NCBI RefSeq assembly: GCF_020921035.1
Contig: NC_063156.1
Span: 23,918,283 to 23,982,282 of the forward strand
Direction: 5' to 3'
Source: Rhodamnia argentea
Taxonomy: Eukaryota; Streptophyta; Magnoliopsida; Myrtales; Myrtaceae
Length of the DNA: 64,000 nucleotides
Position numbers and translations under genes: made by a program. Below, in pieces: positions 34,156-45,400 of the stretch; position 1 is the stretch's first letter; the number at the start of each line of letters is the position of its first letter. Under the pieces are notes generated by a model. That model searched no databases, was not told the origin of the DNA, and saw nothing but the letters and a program-made list of their open reading frames with translations.

Positions 34156-34483
34156 TAAATAATGAGGATTATGCTATAATCGTACCTCAATGAAATAATC
34201 TCTTCTCCCTCGGCCGCCCGCCTCTCTTTCGGAATTCTTCCCACCACATTGTTGCCCTGCGGAGAGTCTCCGCGAAGTTGAGCTCTTTCGGAATAATCCT
34301 CTTCACGATCGCGCCCTTCCGTTCATCGGTGCAGGGATCTGTGGAAAAGCTCCAACCTTGATCGCGCCCAGAAGAAACTTTGCCCAACCCACTCCTGAAA
34401 CACAGCTTCTCTGTGATTCCACCCAGCCACTTCGAAAAACACAGTTCCTCTCTGATGTTTGGACTTGGAGTTGTCGGACGACC

Positions 34484-37171
34484 ATGGACTTCAACCAAGA
34501 ATGGAAGTCTAAGTTCCCAATTAACGCCGTCTTCAAGCCTCCACTTCTCGTATCGGACCCCTCCTCCTCAAAATCTCAACTGGGTCCTCTGATCTTTAAC
34601 CCCAAACCCGATTCTCTAACCGAACTCCTATCGTCTCCTTCTCTTGTCTCGCCTCCGGTTCTACCTCCTCTGCCTCGTCTCTCCCTCGCCAGATTCCTCT
34701 GCACCACCTCTTCGGTGCCCCCCTCGACGTCCTCCAAAATCGAAGCTTTGTTCGGCCCGGAGCAGACCGACCCGGCTTCCGTCTTCGCGCACAACCGCCT
34801 CCAGTTCCTTTGTTGCCCGGACACTGGCGAGGTGATTGTGTTCTTCCCAACAGGTGCTAATTCTGATCAGGTTGGGTTCTTGATTTTGTCTGTGGAGGAT
34901 GGGAAGTTGAGGGTCAAGATTGGCGAGGATGGTGATGTTTTTAGGTCAAAGAAGAGATTTTGTCACTCCATTGTTAGAATTGTTGTTAACCCAATCCCGG
35001 ATTCGGGAAATTGCGTGGCGAGCAATGTCGGGTATCTGTTGGCATACACAATGTATTCAGTGCACTGGTTTGTTGTGAGGAGTGGCAGAAACTCCGGGGT
35101 GCCGGTCTTGGCCTTTTTGGGTAGTAAGGTTTTCAAGACTTGCTCTATTGTGCATGCTTGTTGGTGTCCTGAGTTGCCTGAATTGAGTGTGGTTCTGTTG
35201 GAGAGTGGTAATCTATTTTGGTTTGATCTCAAGGGTGTCTTGCTTGAAGTTGGTTTGGAACATAACTTGAAAGGTACTTGGTTGAGAGTTCCGTGGAGTC
35301 ATATTGGCGGTTCAGAGAGTGCTGAATGGTTAGGATGTGAGTTCAGCTGGCATCCAAAAATCTTGATCGTTGCACGATCGGATGTGGTCTTTCTAGTGGA
35401 TTTTAGATCTGAGCAATGCATTGTACGTTGCGTAGCAAATATTGGGATGTCGGGTAGTTATGCCTCTACGGAGAAGGATCAGTTTCTTGCATTTTCTCGG
35501 GCTGGATCTGATGGATTTCACTTTGCCTTGGCTTCTAACAAGCTTTTACTTCTGTGTGATACGCGTAAGCCGCTGAACCCAGTGTTGCAATGGTCCCATG
35601 GTCTTGATAGGCCATGCTACATCGATGTGTTTAAATTGTCTAAATTGAGATCAAACTCTAAACAAGACACATATGAGCATTCTTCAAAATTGGGTTTCTC
35701 CATTTTACTAGGATCTCTCTGGAATTGTGAGTGGAGCCTGTTCTGTTATGGGCCTCCTTTACCTGACGCCAGAGGATTGTTTCCTTCAAAAGTTTCAGGG
35801 ATTTGCGACTCTTTTTATGCTTGGGGCCTCCCCTCAGAATTCTCACTTTCAGGTCGTGAGTGTGGCTCTGGAAGCTGCCTTTTGAAAGAAGAATTCTTAA
35901 AGAAATCTCTACCTCAATGGGTAGATTGGCAACGGAAAAGAGAATTGGTTTTAGGATTTGGAATTTTAGGCAGCCATCTCTTTTTACCAACTTCCGATGA
36001 CGATGAATTCGGTAGCTTCACACTTATCAGGTTGATGTCCTCTGGGAAGCTTGAATATCAGAGATACTCCACGTCTTGGGACTTCGCAAGAAGTTGCAAA
36101 AATGATGTTAAACTCGCATTTGTGGATAATGGTATGCGTTCAGTGGTGGAAGAGGGTTACAAGTTTCCCAAAAGATTCAAGTATCTGGAACTTGACTACC
36201 TCTACAGTTTTTTAAAGGGCAATCTTGCTTCAGTGCTAGAAGGAAAAATTGAAAGGACTTCTAGTTGCCCCAAAGAAAAGGAATCTTTTGACCCCGCTTG
36301 TCATATAGCTTTGTGTAAAATGCGCAAGGCTTCCGGTTCCCAACTCGGATCTCCTTCAACATTGGCTTTTGACGACATTCGTTCGCCAACTACAATTGGC
36401 GAGATTATATCGAGGAAAAAGTGTGCAGGCTTGTCCACGGAGCTTTTACTTTTAGCATTTTCTGGCTACTCTGAATTCCTTGAAGTACTTTTGGACCAGA
36501 AGAAAGTGTCTCTGGATTTCTTGGTTGTTTCAGACACGGTGCAATTGCAGCCTTTCGTTTTGAGAGAGCCTTCATTCCGCAGCAATAAGTGGTCAAATAA
36601 AGTGCATCGAAGCGATGCTCTTGTTGGTCCTGTGCTTCCTGTCCCCTTGCTATCAACACTTCATCGGGTCAGAGATGGTTCTTCAGAAGCATCAGTAGTT
36701 GGACTTTCTTCAGAGGCAGAACTTAGCCTGCAATTCAGTGAAGTTATGCAGGTGGCTACCAAAATGGCCATGTCGGACTCGGGTCCTGAGGTTCGTGATG
36801 AGCATGCCGTTTCACTTGCAGATGACAGAGAAGAGACCTGGACTGCGTCGCAACGAGAAAAACCGTTCTTTTTGTACCACATAGGTTCCTTTAAGCCTTA
36901 CGCGCATCCTGTATGTTCACATATGGTCTCCAAAGTGGTTGACTCTAAGGCCGTTTCTAGCAAGAGCACTGATGCTTCTGGGTTAGAAATTTTCGACAAT
37001 ATATGCCCATTTGAGATGACATTCAATTCCGGTCAACAGGATTTTGGGTCTAAGGAACTAGCTATCTACAACATATTGAAAGGACAGTACATAAAGCGGC
37101 AAGAAAGCTTCGATCCCTACCAAGACTTTCTTGGTCGGTGCAAACTTCAGAAGTCAAGAAGCAGCGTCTGA
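34484..37171 (+). CDS. TAF1C-like RNA polymerase I initiation factor subunit
   Basis: The single uninterrupted exon encodes 895 aa. It looks like the plant proteins annotated as TATA-box-binding-protein-associated factor, RNA polymerase I, subunit C. That family is part of the SL1/TIF-IB or core-factor complex which recruits Pol I to rDNA promoters in the nucleolus. Seen: an N-terminal MDFNQEWKSKFPINAVFKPP, a Pro/Ser-rich segment to about residue 85, then a long beta-rich region from about 95 to 500 with propeller-like blocks (GYLLAYTMYSVHWFVVR, LLESGNLFWFDLKG, FLVDFRSEQCIVRC). A C-terminal helical part carries LSTELLLLAFSGYSEFLEV and ends DPYQDFLGRC. The open frame extends upstream to ATG 34358, but the MDFN start matches the plant family better. 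The assignment rests on remembered similarity and carries no diagnostic catalytic motif. The gene is intronless within its CDS. Confidence 0.75.
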   Translation: MDFNQEWKSKFPINAVFKPPLLVSDPSSSKSQLGPLIFNPKPDSLTELLSSPSLVSPPVLPPLPRLSLARFLCTTSSVPPSTSSKIEALFGPEQTDPASVFAHNRLQFLCCPDTGEVIVFFPTGANSDQVGFLILSVEDGKLRVKIGEDGDVFRSKKRFCHSIVRIVVNPIPDSGNCVASNVGYLLAYTMYSVHWFVVRSGRNSGVPVLAFLGSKVFKTCSIVHACWCPELPELSVVLLESGNLFWFDLKGVLLEVGLEHNLKGTWLRVPWSHIGGSESAEWLGCEFSWHPKILIVARSDVVFLVDFRSEQCIVRCVANIGMSGSYASTEKDQFLAFSRAGSDGFHFALASNKLLLLCDTRKPLNPVLQWSHGLDRPCYIDVFKLSKLRSNSKQDTYEHSSKLGFSILLGSLWNCEWSLFCYGPPLPDARGLFPSKVSGICDSFYAWGLPSEFSLSGRECGSGSCLLKEEFLKKSLPQWVDWQRKRELVLGFGILGSHLFLPTSDDDEFGSFTLIRLMSSGKLEYQRYSTSWDFARSCKNDVKLAFVDNGMRSVVEEGYKFPKRFKYLELDYLYSFLKGNLASVLEGKIERTSSCPKEKESFDPACHIALCKMRKASGSQLGSPSTLAFDDIRSPTTIGEIISRKKCAGLSTELLLLAFSGYSEFLEVLLDQKKVSLDFLVVSDTVQLQPFVLREPSFRSNKWSNKVHRSDALVGPVLPVPLLSTLHRVRDGSSEASVVGLSSEAELSLQFSEVMQVATKMAMSDSGPEVRDEHAVSLADDREETWTASQREKPFFLYHIGSFKPYAHPVCSHMVSKVVDSKAVSSKSTDASGLEIFDNICPFEMTFNSGQQDFGSKELAIYNILKGQYIKRQESFDPYQDFLGRCKLQKSRSSV

Positions 37172-39300
37172 GTACTCCTATTCAAAGCTATAAGCAAATG
37201 CCGAAGGCAACTATTGTTTAATAGCAGGAATGTTGATTCCGAGATAGTCATCTGATGTAGGAGAACAATTTTTTTTTTTTTTTTTGGGTCGAAAGGAGAA
37301 CAAAAATTTAAGAAGCTGAAATATGGACAGATTCATGTGCTCCATACTTCTAACTTGTTCTGTTCATTTTTTTTTTTTTGTTCCCTTGCTTTTCTTTTAC
37401 ACAGTTGGTCTATCTAAATGCCTCCATCCCATTGTCCTATGGAGTAACTCAAGGTGTATATTTATGAGAAAGCTATATACAAATGGGTGCTGTAAATATG
37501 TTCTGGTTTAAGCCATTTTGCCTAGTGGGAGTACCCCCTTGGTACCTTAATGAAACTTTTGTTTATCATTCAAAGAGGAAAAGAATTAGAATATATTCTG
37601 GGTCATCTTGTGTGTTGTGATACAAACTCAGGATATTTTCTCTCATTATGCCCTTAGTTATGATTCTTTGAGGGTAAGTAAAGAGTCATTCACATCCTTC
37701 AGGTCGGTCCATTGTTTGTTCACGCAAAGATATTTTCATGTCACATCTTAATATGCTTTTGACTAGGAAATCCGACATGTTGCTTTATGCCTTCTCGGTC
37801 AGATTCAGCGATCTTGATCGGTCGTTTTGTCTCGAATGTGTTCCTTCTTTAGCTCAGGGGTGAGGAAGGTTGATTTTCTGAAGCTTCTTTATCGATTCTT
37901 GTATACCTGTTACAATAAGGAACTTGGTTTGATAGGGCTTAATAATTCATTGGGAACAATGACCGTAGAAGTGTAAGTTTCGTATGGCCCTCATTTTAGG
38001 ACTAAAAGTTTTTATCGGCTTATTTAAGTGCCAAATCAAAGAAAAATTGATCACTTAAAGTATTTCTGACAAGAAGTTTCGATAAAAAAAAAAAATTACG
38101 TGGCTTTTATAACTAAAAATTTTAATTTTTTGTGAAGTTGCGATTGTGGGGACTAGTTTTGTTTCTTTCTGTCCACTAAACGAAAACATTTGATTCATTG
38201 TTTAATAAATTAGGTGCGATTCTGGGGGCGTGTCTTTTCTATGGTGTAGTCCCAAGCTAATTAATATTTTTTGGGATACGTGTATTGAAAGTCCAATAAC
38301 TTGTCACGAAAGTTGCAAAAAGTTTCGTTCAAGTTTTAAATTTTGTTAAATTGGTGCAACTAACTACGTTCAATTTGGCTAACGTGGCTTTTTTCAATGT
38401 TTTTTTTTTCTCATCTACATGGTGATGACGTGGTTAAAACACGAAATTTAAGGCTAAACGATATCATTTTGGTCGAATTACAATTTATGATACAATTTTT
38501 ACTTAAACTACATTAAAAAAAATGCTAAAATTAAAAATAGAAAGAAAAAGAAGGAAAAGAAGAAGAAGAAGAAGCTAGAACCAGGCGGCGAGGGTCGCCT
38601 CGACCAGAACTCTGCGAGGGCCTGCTGTTCATAATCATGTATTTATAAAGCTTACCAATTTCTTGCTGGACTCATCAGCTATTTGTTTCTTCCTTGATGC
38701 TATATTAATGGTGAAAGAGCAATGCACAGTAGGATCTCCAAACAGGTTTAAAAAAAAAAACTATCATGAAAAGAATAGAACTTGTGGCTTTCCTAGACAA
38801 ATGGAACTGGAAAGCCGACAGTAAGAGACAACCAGCTTCAGGAGTCCCTCTTCTTCTGTCAATTAATGAAGATGAATGTCCCTCTTCTTTTGTCAACTAC
38901 CAAGCATCTTTGTTTGGAAGAGATAATGACAGTGTTTTTTGACAGCATGAATAAGTTGGTTGTGTATCCTTCCATGTTTTGTGATGGGGAACTGCAGCTG
39001 TTGGCTCTAATTAGGACTAAAACTCATGTAAGTACTTCAATTTCTTATTGATAAAGAACATGTTTTAGAGTGGATGCAGTGGAATTAGCTGATGATTTGA
39101 GCTCTTTCCATGTTATGAGTCTTTTTTTTTTTTTACTTACCACAGTGTACAAACAGACATTGTGCTACGAAATGTACTCTCTTTTTTCCACCTCATTAGG
39201 AGCTTTCATTTTTTTTCAAATATTGGCATGAAGGAAACCTCGTTTTAAATGGGCCCCACAATGGACATGCTAGTCTTAAAAAAGGTCTGACCTTCAAATT
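37172..39300. other. Intergenic with partial MITEs
   Basis: 37172-37700 is probably the 3' UTR and flank of the TAF1C-like gene. 37980-38110 ('ttatttaagtgccaaatc') and 38290-38620, with a GC core at about 38580-38610 ('ggcggcgagggtcgcctcg'), are fragments of the MITE families at 6197 and 6999. No gene is supported. The open frame at 38866-39051 is not recognised. Confidence 0.4.
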
Positions 39301-39304
39301 GGTT

Positions 39305-39402
39305 AAGGGTATTTTCGTCTTTAGCTTTTTGAATTTTTTTTCCTTTTGTCTTTTTTACATTTTTTTCTTTTCTTTTCGCCGGTGGCCAATATGATGATGC
39401 TT

Positions 39403-39444
<42 letters not shown>

Positions 39445-42400
39445 AGGGGAGGGTCGCCGTCTCCCAATGGGCGAGGGCCGCCCCTACCGGCCACAAGAGA
39501 GCCTTGGGAGAGGTTGGTATTGCCTGGGCGACGATCGGATGCGGCGAGTGTCATGAGGTCCTCACCGGCCGCAGCAAAGACAAAAATAAAAAGAAAAGAA
39601 ATGAGATTGACGTGCCCTTATTTGAAATTGTCATTGATATTTTAGGCCATTATTTGAAAATGAACGGCCACTTCAAACCCTTATTTGAAATAATATCCAC
39701 TTCAAGTCATTATTTAAGAAAATTAATACTCTTATTTGGAATTTTCCCACCTTCTTATTATGTCCAAAAAAATCGAATTCTTGATCTCTTGAATTATGTA
39801 CAACAAAGACAATCTACAATTAATTCGTAAAAGACATCCATGAGTATTTCCTTTAGCACATCCTCTACCTTTGTCTTATCCTCAAATTGTCCATTTGATT
39901 TGGACTTTTTTCCAATATGTGTTCCTTGGAAAAAGTAATCCTCAAATGACTCTCTCTCCCAGGATTAATTCGCAAACTGGTTTCTCATTGCCAAATTATC
40001 CCTAAAATTTCCCATCATCACCCTTTTCATCCTAGTAACTTTCATCTCTCTCTTAAAATTGTTAAGATAACATCGTCGGATATTTTGCACAATCTTTATT
40101 ACCATAAACAATTAAAATCTAAAATTAAAATTAAGGGGCCTATGTCGAGCACGATTATCAAAGCATTGTAAAATAGTACCAGTTCAATAATAAGTTTAAA
40201 ATATTGTACTATCTAATCGATAAATGAGGAATTGCAATTGAAGAGTGAATTAACTTCTCATTACTTTTGATGGATAAGAACACCAATATGTTGAAAGAAC
40301 ATATACATTCCACTTTTGATTTAATTTGTTGGAAGATAAATAGCTTTGTCTCCCGATACTTAAGCAATTAAAGTTCCCCATAAGCTATGTAATATGATAA
40401 TGGAGTCTTAGTACTTTTACCATTACTTTTGATATAAACTCCATGAGAGGTTAAATTGGCGGAGTGAAAAATTAGTAAAAGAAAAGTTAGTTGTTGATTG
40501 CATGCAACTTATGTTGATTGTGAGAAACATCAGAAACTTTATTTTTATAAATTTTTAAGAGAGAAGAGAAAGTGACTAGTGATCAGGCAATTTTAGGAAT
40601 GATTTATCAGTCAGAAATCCGGTTAGGAAAGTAGCTTAGTGAGAGATTCATTTTAAGAAGTAATCTTATAGAGATATTTATTTTGGACAAGAGGTCTTCA
40701 ATTTGTGCGTAACAAATTTTTTAAAAAATTCAAATAATGGCCTGAAATAAATATTATTTTAAATAAGGGCATGAAGTAACCATATCAATCTCAAATAAGG
40801 ATCGGAAGTGGCTATGGCAGTTTCAAATAAAATTTTTACGTTGAACCTCTAAATATTCAAGCCGATCAAGAGCATTTACCTCTAAAGACAATTTTAATTA
40901 TTTTATTATTATTATTATTTCTTGTTTTCTCATTTCTTCTTTTTTCTTTGTTGCAACCAGCGAGGGCGACCCTCACCCACTAGCCAAAAAAAACATAAAA
41001 AAATAAAAAAGAAAAAAGGGAAAAGAAATTCAAAAAGATTAAAAAATGAAAATGTCCTTAGCGTAGCCATTTCAAGCTTTTATTTAAAATAAAATCCATT
41101 TCAAATCCTTATATGAAATAAGGTCAAGTTTAGGTCTTACTTGAGAAAATGAATGCGCTTCGGATCCTTATTTGAAATAAGGCGCACTTCAAGTCTCTAT
41201 TTGAGAAAATGAGACCACTTTAGCTTCTTATTTGAAATTTTTTCATAAATTAGCAACAAAAGAATTAAATAAAAAAATAAGATTTTGTCCCACTTTTCAA
41301 GAAAGGGAAAAATAAATCCGCGAGTACCAAGCGTTGGCGAACTAGCTTTCAACGACCTTACTTCATCACAAGGATCCTCTGACTTTTTCTTGAGATGTCC
41401 TTCTAATGTTGTCCCCTCGATAGCACATTCCACGTGCAAACAAATTCTTACATAACCTTTTTACCCAAATATGCGGAAAAATTGGAGATAAGATCCCCAT
41501 AAATCAACCAGGAGACGCTCCAAAGGTGCTCATGAATAGGGTGAGTAAAAAAATCATGGTTCACCTAAACCGGATCTGATCATACCCAATCGATTGACTT
41601 TGGATGGAATTGGCAGGTACCTATTCGATTTTCGATTCCAATTTTCCGGAATCAGAGGTTACCGATTCTATTCGCAATTTCAGGTAAAAAACATCCAACC
41701 GGCCTAACCAGACCTATTGTTAAAAAAAAAAAAATCTAGAGTCTAGACCCATCCGTTAAAAAAAAAAAAAAAAAAGAGTCCAAACCCAACCTATTTTCAT
41801 GTGTGATGTGTTATACGCTATGGATGCATTTGAAAACTTGGTTAATTAGTTGATCAATTGCTATTACATGTCCCACGATGCTCGACTCCATTGCTGACAA
41901 TAATATTGCTGCTTGGAAAAAACATTGTCCTTAATTTTTTCATGTGATAAGAATACTGAACGCAAAACGTGGGGAATGCGCTACCGAAGTCTCAAGTTGA
42001 GCCCTCCTCCTTCAACCGCTAGGAATTGGTTCTTTTTTTTTTTTTATCTAATTAATATTGGTGCTCGACAGGACCGTAATCGGGATCCAATCAAGAACTA
42101 GACCAAGCCGATGGTTTGTTTTTCATGCATCGAACGGGTGGTTTACGATTCGCATTTTGCGGAATCGATCACCGGTGAGCGTTGCTCGATTCTAGAGTGT
42201 GAGCCATGCACCGGAACCGATCACCCCTGGTCAGGCATAACGCAATCCACACCTTCTCTCGACTCAGCAAGCGAAGTGAGGGGTCAACTCGTTTCTTGGT
42301 TCGCCGTAGCATCTGTGCTATTGGAAAATCGAGAGAGTGGTAGCTTGTTTGACCCTAGCGTCTGAATCAGCCATAGTCGCCGATCACAGCTTTTTTCTGG

Positions 42401-42480
42401 TACTTCGCAACTGTTTGATGAGTAGGTGTTGAGTCAACCTGAACCGTCACTCCTCGAAGTTTTGAGCTTTTTCAGCAAAA
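39305..42480. other. Repeat-rich region upstream of the dihydroxyacetone kinase gene
   Basis: 39305-39760 is a truncated MITE. 40710-41235 is a fuller copy of the same 'cttatttgaaataagg' family, with inverted arms and the core 'cagcgagggcgaccctcacc'. About 41537 carries the 'gggtgagtaaa' start of the GGTTC-type element. Poly(A) runs lie near 41720 and 41760. No gene is supported; the open frame at 42111-42365 has no recognised similarity. Confidence 0.45.
39405..39442. repeat. (AG)19 microsatellite
   Basis: Uninterrupted AG repeat inside the truncated MITE. Confidence 0.95.
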
Positions 42481-42483
42481 AGC

Positions 42484-45400
42484 ATGTCTTTCCAGGGAAA
42501 GAAACTCATCCACGACCCAGATGGTTTGCACACGATTTCTTCTTCTGCCTCTTGACACTTGGCTTCATTGTTGTTCCTGTTGCCTTTGGTTTGTTCATGG
42601 TTTGATGTAGATGAGAAAGATGCAATCTTGAGTGATGTTGTCGTTTTTTTTTTTTTTTGTCGAAGATGTTGGCGTTACGATCGTGGGGGCTTAATCGTTT
42701 TTCTTTTTTTGACGTGTTCTTTGACATGTCTTTTTTGGCATCTGCGGAGTTCGGTGACATGAATTTATCTGTGTCACTGGTGGATAAAAGAAAAGAAAAG
42801 GGAAACGCAAAGGAAATGTATCTGTTACATCTGTTTGATGAAATTGCAGATGTGGTGACCGAGTTCATCGAGGGTCTTGTGGAGACTTATCCTAATTTGC
42901 AGTGCTTGGATGGTTTTCCTGAGGTTATTCCGGCATCTGTGATAATTTTTTTTGGATGCTTCTTTGGTGAGACTTACAGTTTATGCAGTGACTCATGTGA
43001 CGTTCCGATCCTATTTGCAGGTGAAGGTCGTGTTGCGGGCTGATGTTTCGCCTGCTACACATGACAAGGTCGCCGTTATATCAGGTTAACGTTGTCTCCC
43101 CTGCATTTCTATGTTAATGGTCTAGAATCTAATTATGCGCATTGAATTTCTTAGATTCTTATTTTATCGGTCACCTCCATGACATGGACATCATGGACTT
43201 GATGTAGTTGTTATCTTTCAGTTGCTGCCGATGTTTCTACATTGAGAGACACTTTTCTTTTCATTAAGGAACCGTCAATCTGTTCGCAACTCCTCATTCC
43301 CCAGAGCTTCTACTTCATCAGCCTAGCTAATTCATTTACAGTTCAATCATCTAGGAAAAGGAAACTGATGGACTTCAAAAGCGGGCCACAATTTATGCAT
43401 AAGAATCTTCTGTCCAATGATCTATGCTCTTTCTTTGTCAGGTGGTGGTAGCGGCCATGAGCCAACTCATGCTGGATTCGTAGGTGAAGGGATGCTGACA
43501 GCTGCAATATGTGGTGATGTTTTCGCTTCTCCAACAGTAGATGCTGTTCTAGCTGTATGTTTACTCATGATCATACAACTAAATAAGGAAAATGTCAGGG
43601 ATCTCTTGCTTTATGTTTTGTCTCCTTGTCTATGAGAGTGGTTTTGCTCTATCGAATATATTTCAGGGCATCCAAGCTGTAACTGGTCCAATGGGGTGTC
43701 TACTTATTGTCAAGGTACTTTACTGTATCCTACCACCTTGAGTATATTGACACATATGTGAACTTACGTGTATACAAGGGAAAAACTGAAAATTTTGTGA
43801 ATGCGTTTTATAGCCACAGAAACTTGGGGAGTTTATGTAGCTCTAGCAGCTGCTTAGACTACAAGTACTTATTTCCTTGCACCAGAACATTTGTCCAAAA
43901 CGGAAGATCTAACAGATGAAAGATTACAATCTCCCTTTGCAGAATTATACTGGTGATCGCTTGAACTTCGGCTTGGCTGTTGAGCTGGCTAAATCCGAAG
44001 GTTACATGGTTGAGGTAGTCCCCCTGTGATTACTTGCAGATGTGAATGGTGATTTTAATATATGCTGGAGACTTTTGTCAAAAGGTTATGCCTCATTGCA
44101 GATGGTGATTGTCGGAGATGATTGTGCCTTACCTCCCTCTCGAGGCATAGCCGGGAGGAGAGGATTGGCAGGGACTATTCTAGTTCACAAGGTTTGTTGT
44201 CTTTATCTCCCTGGAAAGGTTGTGCTTTAAATGTCCCTTTTGGCGCTAAACAGGAATCTTTTCTTTCCCTCTTCTCATTGTCCACGGTTGCATGCTTGAT
44301 TTTTGCCACTTTCACTTTCATCTATTCAAGTGACTACTTCAACCTTACATGCTCTCATAATATCTTGTTGTAATTGATCTGTAACTTAGCTCCTGTTCTG
44401 GTGAATCAATTTGTAGAAAGTTGTTCAATTGTTGAATTAAGAAAGTTAGAGGGACATCCCTTGCAGATTATTGTTCTGTAGTGAAAGTGAAGAGTACTGA
44501 TATGGTTCTTTGCTTTCATTTGTAAATATAAGGTGGCTGGAGCTGCAGCCGCAGCTGGGCTCCCACTTAAGGATGTTGCAGCAGAGGCGAAGCGTGCATC
44601 AGAAATGATTGGGACGATGGGTGTTGCATTGTCTGTTTGCACTCTACCAGGTCAGGCTACTTCAAATCGTTTAGGACCAGGAAAGATGGAACTTGGCCTT
44701 GGAATCGTGAGTCATCTTGAATTCTCTGCATTATATTTATGACAATGCAGCAAATACAAGCTTACAAATGAGTGATAACGATATGCCAGGAAATAGCTCC
44801 ACTACTCGCATAGCTCAAGCTATGTTGAGCTTTCCTATCATTCATGAGAAGCATCTCCTTTATAATGTCCGTCTAATGCAAGCATTCTTTTGTGTGTGCT
44901 TGTCTGAAATCTTTTGACTATGATTCGACTCCATATAATTCTTTGACTAAATAGCACAATCTTTTCTCTGGCAGCATGGAGAACCAGGTGTGGCTGTGGT
45001 TGACATTCAGCCAGTGGACATGGTGATTTCTCATGTTTTGACAAAAATATTGTCACCGGTATGACCTTTAACTTGGTTATTAGAGACTTCGTTGCAAATC
45101 AAGTCAAGTCAATATCCCTTTTCTCTAACTCTGTTCAAAATAAGTTTTGGGATTTAATTGCACTTTTTGAAAGTTTTAGGACTTAATTGCATTTTTGTGA
45201 CAAGTTTTAGGACTTCCAGTGCACTTATCCCTAAAATAAATTAGCAGTCTCCGATTGATTGGTTGATCTCCTCAGGAGTCGAACTATGTCCCCATTTCGC
45301 GAGGTAATAGGGTGGTTATTATTATAAATGGGTGAGTCTACTCTCTAACCTTTGTCTTCTGGTGTACTGCATAAGCATAAAGCTCTCACATGCTGTTCGG

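Noticed and set aside
39346..39645. 99-residue frame with an ERERER tract
   Set aside because: It translates the (AG)19 microsatellite inside a truncated MITE.
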